From assembly GCA_041581405.1 (NCBI GenBank), contig JBFIDI010000303.1, forward strand, positions 1-7,084: a DNA stretch of 7,084 nucleotides, read 5' to 3'. Positions 1 through 5,738 of the stretch are shown in pieces (the stretch's first letter is position 1; every line of letters starts with the position of its first letter). The translations under genes and the position numbers were made by a program. This stretch comes from CAISIP01 sp041581405 (GTDB lineage Bacteria > Pseudomonadota > Gammaproteobacteria > Burkholderiales > Burkholderiaceae_C). Below the pieces are notes generated by a model. The model was not told where the DNA came from and did no database searches. It saw nothing but the letters and a program-made list of their open reading frames with translations.

Positions 1-1
1 C

Positions 2-1042
2 GGCGGCGCGCTGGTCACGCCCGGCCTGGTCGACTGCCACACCCACCTGGTCTACGGCGGCCAGCGCGCGCGCGAGTTCGAGATGCGCCTGCAGGGCGTC
101 GACTACGCGGAGATCGCGCGCAGCGGCGGCGGCATCCGCTCCACGGTGGCCGCGACCCGCGCGGCCGGCGATGCCGAACTGCTGGCCGGCGCGCGCCGGC
201 GCGCACAGGTCCTGATGGCCGAAGGCGTGACCACGCTGGAGATCAAGTCCGGCTACGGCCTGAGCCTGCTCGACGAGAGCCGCTGCCTGAGCATCGCGCG
301 CCAGCTGGGCGCCGAACTGCCGGTATCGGTGCGCACCACCTACCTGGGCGCACACGCGATACCGCCGGAGTTCGACGGGCGTGCCGACGACTACATCACC
401 GCGGTCTGCGCCTGGATGCCGGCCCTGCACGCGGCCGGGCTGGTCGATGCCGTCGATGCCTTCTGCGAGAACATCGGTTTCACGCCGGCACAGACCCGGC
501 GCGTCTTCGTGGCCGCGCGTGCGCTCGGCCTGCCGGTCAAGCTGCACGCCGAGCAGCTCAGCGACCAGGACGGCGCCGCACTGGCGGCCGAGTTCGGCGC
601 CTTGTCCTGCGACCACCTGGAATACCTCAGCGACGCGGGTGTCGACGCCATGCGGGTGGCCGGCTCGGTGGCGGTGCTGCTGCCGGGGGCCTACTATTTC
701 CTGCGCGAAACCCAGCTGCCGCCGGTCGCGGAGCTGCGTGCGCAGCAGGTGCCGATCGCGCTGGCCAGCGACCACAACCCCGGCTCCAGTCCCGGCCTGT
801 CACTGCTGCTGATGGCCAACATGGCCTGCACGCTGTTTCGCATGACGCCGCTCGAGGCCGTGCTGGGCATCACCGCCCATGGTGCGCGCGCGCTCGGACT
901 GGCCGACCGCGGACGACTGGTCGCAGGCCTGCGGGCCGACTTCGCGGTCTGGGACCTGGAGCATCCGAACGAACTGGCCTACTGGTTCGGCCACAACCCC
1001 TGCCGGCGCGTCGTGGCCGGCGGCATCGAGAGAACGTCATGA
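2..1042 (+). CDS. hutI: Imidazolonepropionase (HutI), 5' end outside the window
   Basis: Third step of histidine breakdown: hydrolysis of 4-imidazolone-5-propionate to N-formimino-L-glutamate in the cytoplasm. The frame is open from base 2 and gives 346 visible residues before TGA. The family is about 400 residues long, so some 60-70 N-terminal residues lie upstream. The amidohydrolase signature is complete from there on. The metal-binding HTH pair is at visible residues 13 and 15 (in DCHTHLVYGG), followed by SGGGI. HAEQ has its His at 182, CDHLEYL has its His at 205, and SDHNPGSSP has its Asp at 257. The spacings 13-182-257 match, as I recall, those of the metal ligands in the B. subtilis enzyme. 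The stop overlaps the hutG start by 4 bp (ATGA), so the two are co-translated. An internal ATG at base 83 is not the start, because homology continues upstream of it. Identification is firm; only the start is missing. Confidence 0.97.
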   Translation, partial: GGALVTPGLVDCHTHLVYGGQRAREFEMRLQGVDYAEIARSGGGIRSTVAATRAAGDAELLAGARRRAQVLMAEGVTTLEIKSGYGLSLLDESRCLSIARQLGAELPVSVRTTYLGAHAIPPEFDGRADDYITAVCAWMPALHAAGLVDAVDAFCENIGFTPAQTRRVFVAARALGLPVKLHAEQLSDQDGAALAAEFGALSCDHLEYLSDAGVDAMRVAGSVAVLLPGAYYFLRETQLPPVAELRAQQVPIALASDHNPGSSPGLSLLLMANMACTLFRMTPLEAVLGITAHGARALGLADRGRLVAGLRADFAVWDLEHPNELAYWFGHNPCRRVVAGGIERTS

Positions 1043-1839
1043 CCAACGACATCTACACCCTGCGGCCGGGCACCGGCACCGTACTCATCAGCGTGCCGCA
1101 CGTCGGCACCGTGATCCCCGACGACCTCGCACCGCGTTACCAGCCGCGCGCATTGCAGGTCGAGGACACCGACTGGCACCTCGAACAGCTTTATGCCTTC
1201 GCCGCCGACATGGGCGCCGGCCTGATCGTGCCGCGCCATTCACGCTTCGTCATCGACCTGAACCGCGCGCCGGACAACGCACCGATGTACGCCGGCGCCA
1301 ACAACACCGAACTGTGCCCGACGCGTTTCTTCACCGGCGATCCGATCTACCGCGACGGCCAGGCACCGGACGCCGCCGAGATCGCGCGCCGGCGCAACGT
1401 CTACTGGCAGCCCTACCACGATGCGCTGACGGCCGAACTCGCGCGCATCCGGGCGCGCCACGGCCATGCCATCCTGTTCGACGGCCACAGCATCAAGTCC
1501 ACGCTGCCCTGGCTGTTCGAGGGCAAGCTGCCCGACCTGAACCTGGGCACCGCCAACGGCAACAGCTGCGCACCCGGCCTGCGCGCGGCGCTGTCGCAGG
1601 TGCTGGCAGCCCAGCAGGACTTCACCCAGGTCACCGACGGACGTTTCAAGGGTGGCCACATCACCCGCCACTTCGGCCAGCCGGACCAGGGGCAACACGC
1701 GATCCAGCTCGAGATGTGCTGGAGCACCTACATGGCCGAGCAGCCGCCCTACCAGGTCGACCCGGCGCGCGCCGCCCGCCTGACCCCGGTGCTGCGCGCG
1801 CTGGTGCAGACCATGCTGGACTGGAGCCCGGATGCCTGA
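1039..1839 (+). CDS. hutG: N-formylglutamate deformylase (HutG)
   Basis: Last step of the five-step histidine route: N-formyl-L-glutamate plus water gives glutamate and formate. The protein is 266 residues, the usual length for the FGase (N-formylglutamate amidohydrolase) family. Family landmarks in order are SVPHVG (His21), EDTDWH (His47), IDLNRAP (73-78), FDGHSIKS (His150), GRFKGGHITRHFG (His207, His211) and IQLEMCW (Glu225). The His/Glu content fits a metal-dependent hydrolase, though I infer rather than see which residues bind metal. The ATG overlaps the hutI stop and is preceded by a weak purine stretch, GAGAGA at 1028-1033. The gene overlaps hutF by 8 bp. Lying beside hutF, it is the N-formylglutamate enzyme and not the unrelated formiminoglutamase that carries the same gene name in other bacteria. 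Confidence 0.95.
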   Translation: MTNDIYTLRPGTGTVLISVPHVGTVIPDDLAPRYQPRALQVEDTDWHLEQLYAFAADMGAGLIVPRHSRFVIDLNRAPDNAPMYAGANNTELCPTRFFTGDPIYRDGQAPDAAEIARRRNVYWQPYHDALTAELARIRARHGHAILFDGHSIKSTLPWLFEGKLPDLNLGTANGNSCAPGLRAALSQVLAAQQDFTQVTDGRFKGGHITRHFGQPDQGQHAIQLEMCWSTYMAEQPPYQVDPARAARLTPVLRALVQTMLDWSPDA

Positions 1840-3223
1840 ACCTCACAGCCTGTGGGCCGAACAGGCCTGGATCGACGGCCGCTGGCAACCGGCGGTGCTG
1901 TTCGACATCGATGCGCAAGGCCTGTGGCATCGCATCACGGCCGGCGTGCAGTCGCCGCCGGCGCATGCCAGGCGCCTGCCCGGACCGGTGCTGCCCGGCC
2001 TGGTCGATGCGCACAGCCATGCCTTCCAGCGCGCCTTCGTCGGGCTGTCCGAGCGGCGCGCCAGCGCATCCGACGACTTCTGGTCCTGGCGCGAGCGCAT
2101 GTACCGCGTGGCGCTGCGCATCACGCCGGCGCAGATGCGCGCCGTGGCCGCCCAGCTGTACCTGGAGTTGCTGCGCGGCGGGTATACCCAGGTCTGCGAA
2201 TTCCACTACCTGCATCACACGCCGCAGGGCCAGCCCTACGCCGACCCGGCCACCATGTGCTGGTCGCTGGCCGATGCGGCCGGACACGCAGGCATCGGCC
2301 TGACCCTGCTGCCGGTGCTGTACGAACGCGCCGGTTTCGCCCGTCCGCAACTGCAGGACGACCAGCGCCGCTTCGCCGGTACGCCCGAGATGGTGATGGC
2401 GCTGGCACAGGCGGTGCGTGCTAGCGGCCGCAGGCACGTGGACGCCGGCGTGGCCATCCATTCGCTGCGCGCCGCCAGCCTGCCGGCCATCGAGTCGCTG
2501 CTGCGGCAGGTCGAGCCGCATGGCATGCCGATCCACATCCATGTGGCCGAGCAGACCGGCGAGGTCGACGACTGCGTCAAGACCACCGGCGCGCGGCCGA
2601 TCCAGTACCTGTGCGACACCTTCGCGCCCGACGCCCGCTGGCAACTGGTGCACGCCACGCATGCGACGCCGCGCGAGATCGACGCGGTGGCACAACGCGG
2701 CGCGGCCATCGTGATCTGCCCGGCGACCGAGGCCAACCTCGGTGACGGCTTGAGCGACCTGGACGGCTGGCTGCGCGCCGGCGTGCCGATGGCCATCGGC
2801 TCGGACAGCCATGTGGTGCGCAACTGGCCCGAGGAACTGCGCTGGCTCGAATACGGGCAACGCCTGCTGCACCGCAAGCGCAACGTCGCCGCCGCGCCGG
2901 GACGGCAGGACGCCACGGCGGCCCGGTTGTTCGACGCGGCGCTGGCCGCCGGCGGACCGGCCGCGGGCCAGCCGCGCTGGGGACTGGTCGAAGGCGCGCG
3001 GGCCGATGCGCTGGTGCTCGACACCCGTGCCCCCGGGCTGCTGGGTATCGCGCCCGGCCACCGGCTCGACGCGCTGGTGTTTTCCGGCACCGAGCCGGCG
3101 CTGCACGAGGTGCTGGTGGCCGGCGCCACGGTGCTGCGGGACGGCCGCCACCCGGACCAGGCCGCCATCGGCGACGCGTTCGCCCAGGCCATGCAGGACC
3201 TGTGGAGCGACGAGCCGCATTGA
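1832..3223 (+). CDS. hutF: Formimidoylglutamate deiminase (HutF)
   Basis: Converts N-formimino-L-glutamate to N-formyl-L-glutamate with release of ammonia, feeding HutG. The protein is 463 residues, close to the usual 450-460. It is an amidohydrolase-superfamily deaminase. HSH supplies metal ligands His61 and His63, with the conserved Gln66 after it (HSHAFQR). SWRERMY (85-91) and EFHYLHH (123-129) are HutF hallmarks. IHSLR gives His210, HIHVAEQ gives His237 and Glu240, LVHATH gives His274, and GSDSH gives Asp325. From memory of the Pseudomonas HutF active site, every expected ligand or catalytic residue is present. The ATG at 1832 lies inside the end of hutG and has GGAG at 1823-1826 with 5-nt spacing, which supports this start. 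It is the last gene of the hut cluster visible on this strand. The presence of HutF means the cell uses the deiminase/deformylase branch and not direct formiminoglutamase cleavage. Confidence 0.96.
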   Translation: MPEPHSLWAEQAWIDGRWQPAVLFDIDAQGLWHRITAGVQSPPAHARRLPGPVLPGLVDAHSHAFQRAFVGLSERRASASDDFWSWRERMYRVALRITPAQMRAVAAQLYLELLRGGYTQVCEFHYLHHTPQGQPYADPATMCWSLADAAGHAGIGLTLLPVLYERAGFARPQLQDDQRRFAGTPEMVMALAQAVRASGRRHVDAGVAIHSLRAASLPAIESLLRQVEPHGMPIHIHVAEQTGEVDDCVKTTGARPIQYLCDTFAPDARWQLVHATHATPREIDAVAQRGAAIVICPATEANLGDGLSDLDGWLRAGVPMAIGSDSHVVRNWPEELRWLEYGQRLLHRKRNVAAAPGRQDATAARLFDAALAAGGPAAGQPRWGLVEGARADALVLDTRAPGLLGIAPGHRLDALVFSGTEPALHEVLVAGATVLRDGRHPDQAAIGDAFAQAMQDLWSDEPH

Positions 3224-3234
3224 CCTGCACCACC

Positions 3235-3253
3235 CGCCGGGTCGGGCCGGCGG
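3235..3253. terminator. Weak hairpin between convergent hutF and small ORF
   Basis: A 7-bp perfect stem (CCGCCGG with CCGGCGG, from 3234) encloses a 6-nt loop, 11 nt after the hutF stop and before the end of the convergent small gene. No T-run follows on either strand, so a classic intrinsic terminator is not supported. In DNA this rich in GC, such a stem may be chance. It is offered only as the best candidate for ending the hut transcript. Confidence 0.25.
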
Positions 3254-3278
3254 CGACCGGATGCCACGACCCGCGCGA

Positions 3279-3461
3279 TCAGCGCGACCGGTTTCCGCGA
3301 CGCGTGCGCCCGTGCGACGCACCCGGCTTGACAGGCGGTGGCGGCCGGCCCCGGCGCCGGCGCAACAGGGCCAGCAACAGGCCCACGCCCAGCAGCACCA
3401 GGATCAGCAGCGGATAAAAGCTGCGGCTCTGCAACCATTGCGCAAGATCGGAGTCAGGCAT
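3279..3461 (-). CDS. Small single-pass membrane protein, unknown function
   Basis: A 60-residue reading frame occupies most of the 315-bp gap between hutF and the transpeptidase, on the opposite strand. Residues 1-15 are polar (MPDSDLAQWLQSRSF). Residues 16-33 form a clean hydrophobic helix of mainly Leu, Val and Ile. It is followed at once by RRRRGR and a Pro/Arg-rich basic tail with no obvious fold. By the positive-inside rule the tail would be cytoplasmic and the short N-terminus periplasmic. I do not recognise a family. The uninterrupted helix with a basic stop-transfer end argues for a real gene. Against it are the small size, the lack of a clear Shine-Dalgarno site, and the ease with which open frames arise in GC-rich DNA. 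It converges on hutF and diverges from the transpeptidase with 77 bp between starts. If it is not a gene, the gap holds only the hairpin, the palindrome and the promoter signals listed separately. Confidence 0.5.
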   Translation of the reverse strand: MPDSDLAQWLQSRSFYPLLILVLLGVGLLLALLRRRRGRPPPPVKPGASHGRTRRGNRSR

Positions 3462-3462
3462 G

Positions 3463-3472
3463 ATGGGCCCAT
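3463..3472. repeat. 10-bp perfect palindrome ATGGGCCCAT in a divergent promoter region
   Basis: A perfect palindrome lies just upstream of the small membrane-protein start and 66 bp upstream of the transpeptidase start, partly overlapping a second one (CCATGG). Its place between two divergent starts is where an operator could sit, but no regulator is known or encoded nearby. Chance is a fair alternative. Confidence 0.25.
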
Positions 3473-3486
3473 GGTGCCATATCCGT

Positions 3487-3492
3487 TAACCT
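3487..3492 (+). promoter_or_regulatory. Possible -10 element for the transpeptidase gene
   Basis: TAACCT lies in a locally AT-richer patch (TATCCGTTAACC). It would place transcription start near 3499, giving a leader of about 40 nt that contains the Shine-Dalgarno site GAGG at 3529-3532. No matching -35 box is seen. It is the best TANNNT in the gap, but only a weak candidate. Confidence 0.25.
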
Positions 3493-3528
3493 GTACGGGT
3501 ATGCCGCATGACCCGCACCCACCCGTCC

Positions 3529-3532
3529 GAGG
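3529..3532 (+). promoter_or_regulatory. Shine-Dalgarno site of the transpeptidase gene
   Basis: GAGG is followed by 6 nt and then ATG at 3539. A second in-frame ATG at 3545 would have 12-nt spacing, so the site favours the first. This shows that the genome does use SD-led starts, in contrast to the starts at 5152, 6627/6633 and 6764. Confidence 0.6.
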
Positions 3533-3538
3533 CGAACC

Positions 3539-5125
3539 ATGACCATGGGATTGAGCCCGATCCGCCACCTGGCCGTCGTGGTGTGCCTGGCCGCGACGCT
3601 GGGCCTGGGCGCGCCGGCGTCCCGGGCCGCGGCGCCACTGGACTGGTTCGACACGCACGGCCCGACGGCGCAGGCGACGGTGGCGATCGACCTGCTGCGC
3701 CAGTCCGGCGACTACGGGCTCGATCCGGCCGACTACCAGGCCCAGGCGCTCGCCGACGCCGTGTCGCACCCAGCGCAGTCCGGCGGCTGGAACGACGACG
3801 CGCGGCGCGCGGCCTTCGACGCCGCGCTGACCGAGGCGATGCGGCGTTACCTGTCCGACCTGCGGTCGGGCCGCGTCACGCCGGCCCAGGTCCGCGCCCG
3901 CTTCGCGCCACGCCCGCAAGCCCCACGCGACGCGGCGACGCTGCTGCGCGACGCGTTGGCGAGCGACCGGCTGGCCGAAACGGCACAGGAACTCGCGCGG
4001 CAACTGCCGATGGCGCAGCCCCTGCAGGCGGCCTTGCGGCAATACCGAAACCTGGCCGAACAACCGGGCTGGCAGACGCCGCTGCCGGCGCCGGCACGTG
4101 GCAAGCTGGTCGCCGGTGACGGCTACCCGGCGTTGGCCGAACTCGAACGCCGGCTCGCGGCCGTCGGCGACCTGCAGGCCCGGCCCGCGCCGCACCAGGT
4201 CGACGAGACGCTGATCGCGGCGGTGCGCCGGTTCCAGCTGCGCCACGGCCTGGAGCCCGACGGCATCGTCGGTCGCCTGACGCTGGCCCAGCTCAACGTG
4301 ACGCCGGCACAACGCGCGCGCCAGATCGCGCTGACCATGGAACGGCTGCGCTGGACGCCGCTGCTGCAGGGCCGGCGCATGATCGTCGTCAACGTGCCCG
4401 AGTTCATGCTGCGCGCGTATACGGTCGAGGACGGCCGGGTCGACGTGCAGCTGGAGATGAAGATCATCGTCGGCAAGGCGCTGGACACGCGCACGCCGCT
4501 GTTCGACGAGGACATGCGCTACATCGAGTTCAGCCCCTACTGGAACATTCCGCGCTCGATCGCGTTGCAGGAGACGCTGCCCAAGCTGCGCGAGGAACCG
4601 GCCTATTTCGCGCAGCAGGGATTCGAGTTCGTGACGCCCGATCGCCGCGTCGTCGAGGTGCTGTCCGACGAAGCCATCGAAGCGGTGCAGCAGGGCCAAT
4701 GGCGCATCCGGCAACGGCCCGGGCCGCGCAACGCGCTGGGGGCGATCAAGTTCATCTTCCCCAACAACGACAACATCTACCTGCACCACACGCCGGCACC
4801 GCGGCTGTTTGCGCGCCAGCGGCGCGACTTCAGCCATGGCTGCATCCGCGTCGAGGCTCCGGTGGCGCTGGCACGTTTCGTGTTGCAGGACGATCCGCGC
4901 TGGAACCACGAACGCATCGAGGAGGCCATGAACGCCGGCGTGTCGCGCACGATACGGCTGCGCGAGACGCTGCCGGTGCTGATCGCCTACAGCACGGTCG
5001 TGGTCAAGCAGGGACAGGTGTTTTTCCACGACGACCTGTACGGCCACAACCGCCTGCTGGACGAGGCCTTGCGCGACCGGTCGGCGGCGCTGGCGCGGGC
5101 GAAAAAGCCCATTTTCGGCTTGTAA
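3539..5125 (+). CDS. ldtD: L,D-transpeptidase of the YcbB/LdtD type, secreted
   Basis: Periplasmic enzyme that forms 3-3 (meso-DAP to meso-DAP) peptidoglycan cross-links through a cysteine nucleophile. The protein is 528 residues, against about 615 for E. coli LdtD. Order of parts: a Sec signal peptide at 1-30 or so (Arg9/His10, a hydrophobic core, then SRA-A); an N-terminal scaffold region to about 190; a peptidoglycan-binding domain at about 196-254 (AVRRFQLRHGLEPDGIVG); and a YkuD catalytic domain from about 281. The catalytic motif is complete: HH at 416-417, then SHGCIR with Cys435. The stretch at about 322-390 between the first catalytic strands and the motif (FSPYWNIPRS and so on) matches the capping insert typical of the YcbB subgroup, which separates it from small YkuD proteins. 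Cys16 in the signal is not in a lipobox. The TAA stop is embedded in TAAGGAGG. mepK follows 26 nt later, the same order as ycbB-ycbK in E. coli. The specific symbol is by family and neighbourhood. Confidence 0.94.
   Translation: MTMGLSPIRHLAVVVCLAATLGLGAPASRAAAPLDWFDTHGPTAQATVAIDLLRQSGDYGLDPADYQAQALADAVSHPAQSGGWNDDARRAAFDAALTEAMRRYLSDLRSGRVTPAQVRARFAPRPQAPRDAATLLRDALASDRLAETAQELARQLPMAQPLQAALRQYRNLAEQPGWQTPLPAPARGKLVAGDGYPALAELERRLAAVGDLQARPAPHQVDETLIAAVRRFQLRHGLEPDGIVGRLTLAQLNVTPAQRARQIALTMERLRWTPLLQGRRMIVVNVPEFMLRAYTVEDGRVDVQLEMKIIVGKALDTRTPLFDEDMRYIEFSPYWNIPRSIALQETLPKLREEPAYFAQQGFEFVTPDRRVVEVLSDEAIEAVQQGQWRIRQRPGPRNALGAIKFIFPNNDNIYLHHTPAPRLFARQRRDFSHGCIRVEAPVALARFVLQDDPRWNHERIEEAMNAGVSRTIRLRETLPVLIAYSTVVVKQGQVFFHDDLYGHNRLLDEALRDRSAALARAKKPIFGL
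5101..5122 (-). terminator. Possible intrinsic terminator on the minus strand inside the ldtD 3' end
   Basis: Read on the minus strand, AAGCC, a 7-nt loop and GGCTT form a 5-bp stem that runs straight into more T residues (TTTTTC in total, two of them in the stem). It faces transcripts coming from xerD through mepK in antisense. On the plus strand no T-run follows, so it should not stop ldtD-mepK transcription. The stem is short and the T-run modest. The bases also encode the KKPIFGL tail of LdtD, so this may be coincidence. Confidence 0.3.
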
Positions 5126-5130
5126 GGAGG
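5124..5130 (+). promoter_or_regulatory. Strong Shine-Dalgarno AAGGAGG pointing at an out-of-frame ATG
   Basis: The best SD sequence in the window overlaps the ldtD stop. It stands 4 nt before ATG at 5135, which opens a 62-codon frame (to 5323) that is out of frame with mepK and looks like a shadow. The mepK ATG at 5152 is 21 nt away, too far for normal use of this site. No in-frame ATG, GTG or TTG exists between the SD and 5152. It is either a decoy, a coupling device or a misleading remnant. Confidence 0.5.
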
Positions 5131-5135
5131 GGGCA

Positions 5136-5144
5136 TGTTAATCT
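5136..5144 (+). promoter_or_regulatory. Candidate extended -10 for a leaderless mepK transcript
   Basis: TGT followed by TAATCT fits the extended -10 pattern TGnTAnnnT. The hexamer ends 7 nt before ATG 5152, so transcription would begin at or next to the A of the start codon. No good -35 is at proper spacing (TTGTAA at 5120 is too close), which extended -10 promoters tolerate. Confidence 0.45.
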
Positions 5145-5151
5145 CCGGCGC

Positions 5152-5715
5152 ATGCCTATCGACCTGCTTCACCAGGAGCGCCGCTGGTTTCTACGGCGCA
5201 GCACCCGTATCGCATTGGCCGGTTCCGCCCTGGCCACCCTCGCTCCAGCCGCCTGGGCTTCGACCGCCGCGTCGCGTACGTTGGCATTCAGCCACACCCA
5301 TACCGGCGAATCGATCGAACTGACCTACGCCAGCGGCGCGCGTTACCTGCCGCAGGCGCTGGAGCAGGCCAACCACTTCCTGCGCGACCACTACACCGGC
5401 GAGGTCGGGGCCATCGATCCGCAGTTGCTGGACCTGCTGCATTCCGTGCGCACGGCGCTGGGTACCGAGAAGGCGTTCCACGTGATTTCGGGTTATCGCT
5501 GCCCGGCCACGAACAACCGCCTGCGCACCACGCGCGGCGGCGGTGTCGCCAAGCGCAGCCTGCACATGGACGGCAAGGCCATCGACGTGCGCCTGCCCGG
5601 CGTGCCCCTGGCCGAGCTGCGCGATGCGGCCCTGTCGCTCAAGGCCGGCGGTGTCGGCACCTATACCCGCGACCAGTTCGTGCACCTGGACACCGGGCGC
5701 CCGCGCAGCTGGTAA
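5152..5715 (+). CDS. mepK: YcbK/MepK-type peptidoglycan endopeptidase (DUF882), Tat-exported
   Basis: Homologue of E. coli YcbK, now MepK, a periplasmic zinc peptidase reported to cut 3-3 cross-links, the bond made by L,D-transpeptidases. The protein is 187 residues (E. coli 182). The N-terminus carries a twin-arginine signal, ERRWFLRRS (Arg10, Arg11, Phe13, Leu14), then a hydrophobic stretch and AWA with likely cleavage after residue 36. The mature part shows the DUF882 landmarks: HTGES, NHFLRDH, ISGYRCPATNN, then the metal-site motif SLHMDGKAIDVRL (His138, Asp145) and FVHLDTG (His178, Asp180), the His/Asp/His pattern of LAS-type (M15-like) peptidases. The frame stays open far upstream through ldtD. 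ATG 5152 is chosen because it places the Tat motif near residue 10, and no other in-frame start lies between it and the ldtD stop. No SD serves this start. It lies 26 nt after ldtD and ends 3 bp from the convergent xerD stop. Confidence 0.95.
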   Translation: MPIDLLHQERRWFLRRSTRIALAGSALATLAPAAWASTAASRTLAFSHTHTGESIELTYASGARYLPQALEQANHFLRDHYTGEVGAIDPQLLDLLHSVRTALGTEKAFHVISGYRCPATNNRLRTTRGGGVAKRSLHMDGKAIDVRLPGVPLAELRDAALSLKAGGVGTYTRDQFVHLDTGRPRSW

Positions 5716-5738
5716 GCCTCATCCGCGCGGATGGTGGC
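5716..5738. repeat. 14-bp perfect palindrome at the mepK/xerD junction
   Basis: CATCCGCGCGGATG (5720-5733) is a perfect palindrome starting 5 nt after the mepK stop and covering the last xerD codons. In RNA it can fold as a 5-bp stem with a GCGC loop, extended by GCC/GGC (5716-5718 with 5736-5738) across a small internal loop. No T-run follows on either strand. It is the only structure at the junction that could help end both transcripts. The bases also encode the conserved HHPRG end of XerD, which limits how much can be read into it. Confidence 0.35.

Noticed and set aside
879..2303. A 474-codon plus-strand frame crossing hutI, hutG and hutF
   Set aside because: It crosses three well-supported genes in another frame, and the product is Arg/Pro-rich low-complexity sequence.
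2420..2431. GCTAGCGGCCGC, resembling a joined NheI/NotI cloning site
   Set aside because: The hutF frame continues through it (ASGR) with homologous sequence on both sides. In GC-rich DNA a NotI site is common, so it is not evidence of construct sequence.
1661..3322. A 553-codon open frame on the minus strand opposite hutG/hutF
   Set aside because: It is antisense to hutF, whose protein has every family motif. The translation is Arg/Gly/Gln-rich with no recognisable domain, a usual by-product of GC-rich coding DNA.
3404..5047. A 547-codon open frame on the minus strand opposite ldtD
   Set aside because: It mirrors the transpeptidase gene; its composition is Arg/Val/Gln-rich with no domain or signal.
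5135..5323. 62-residue product of ATG 5135
   Set aside because: Despite a good SD, the translation shows no fold and lies wholly inside mepK in another frame. It is kept only as a possible decoy start in the findings.
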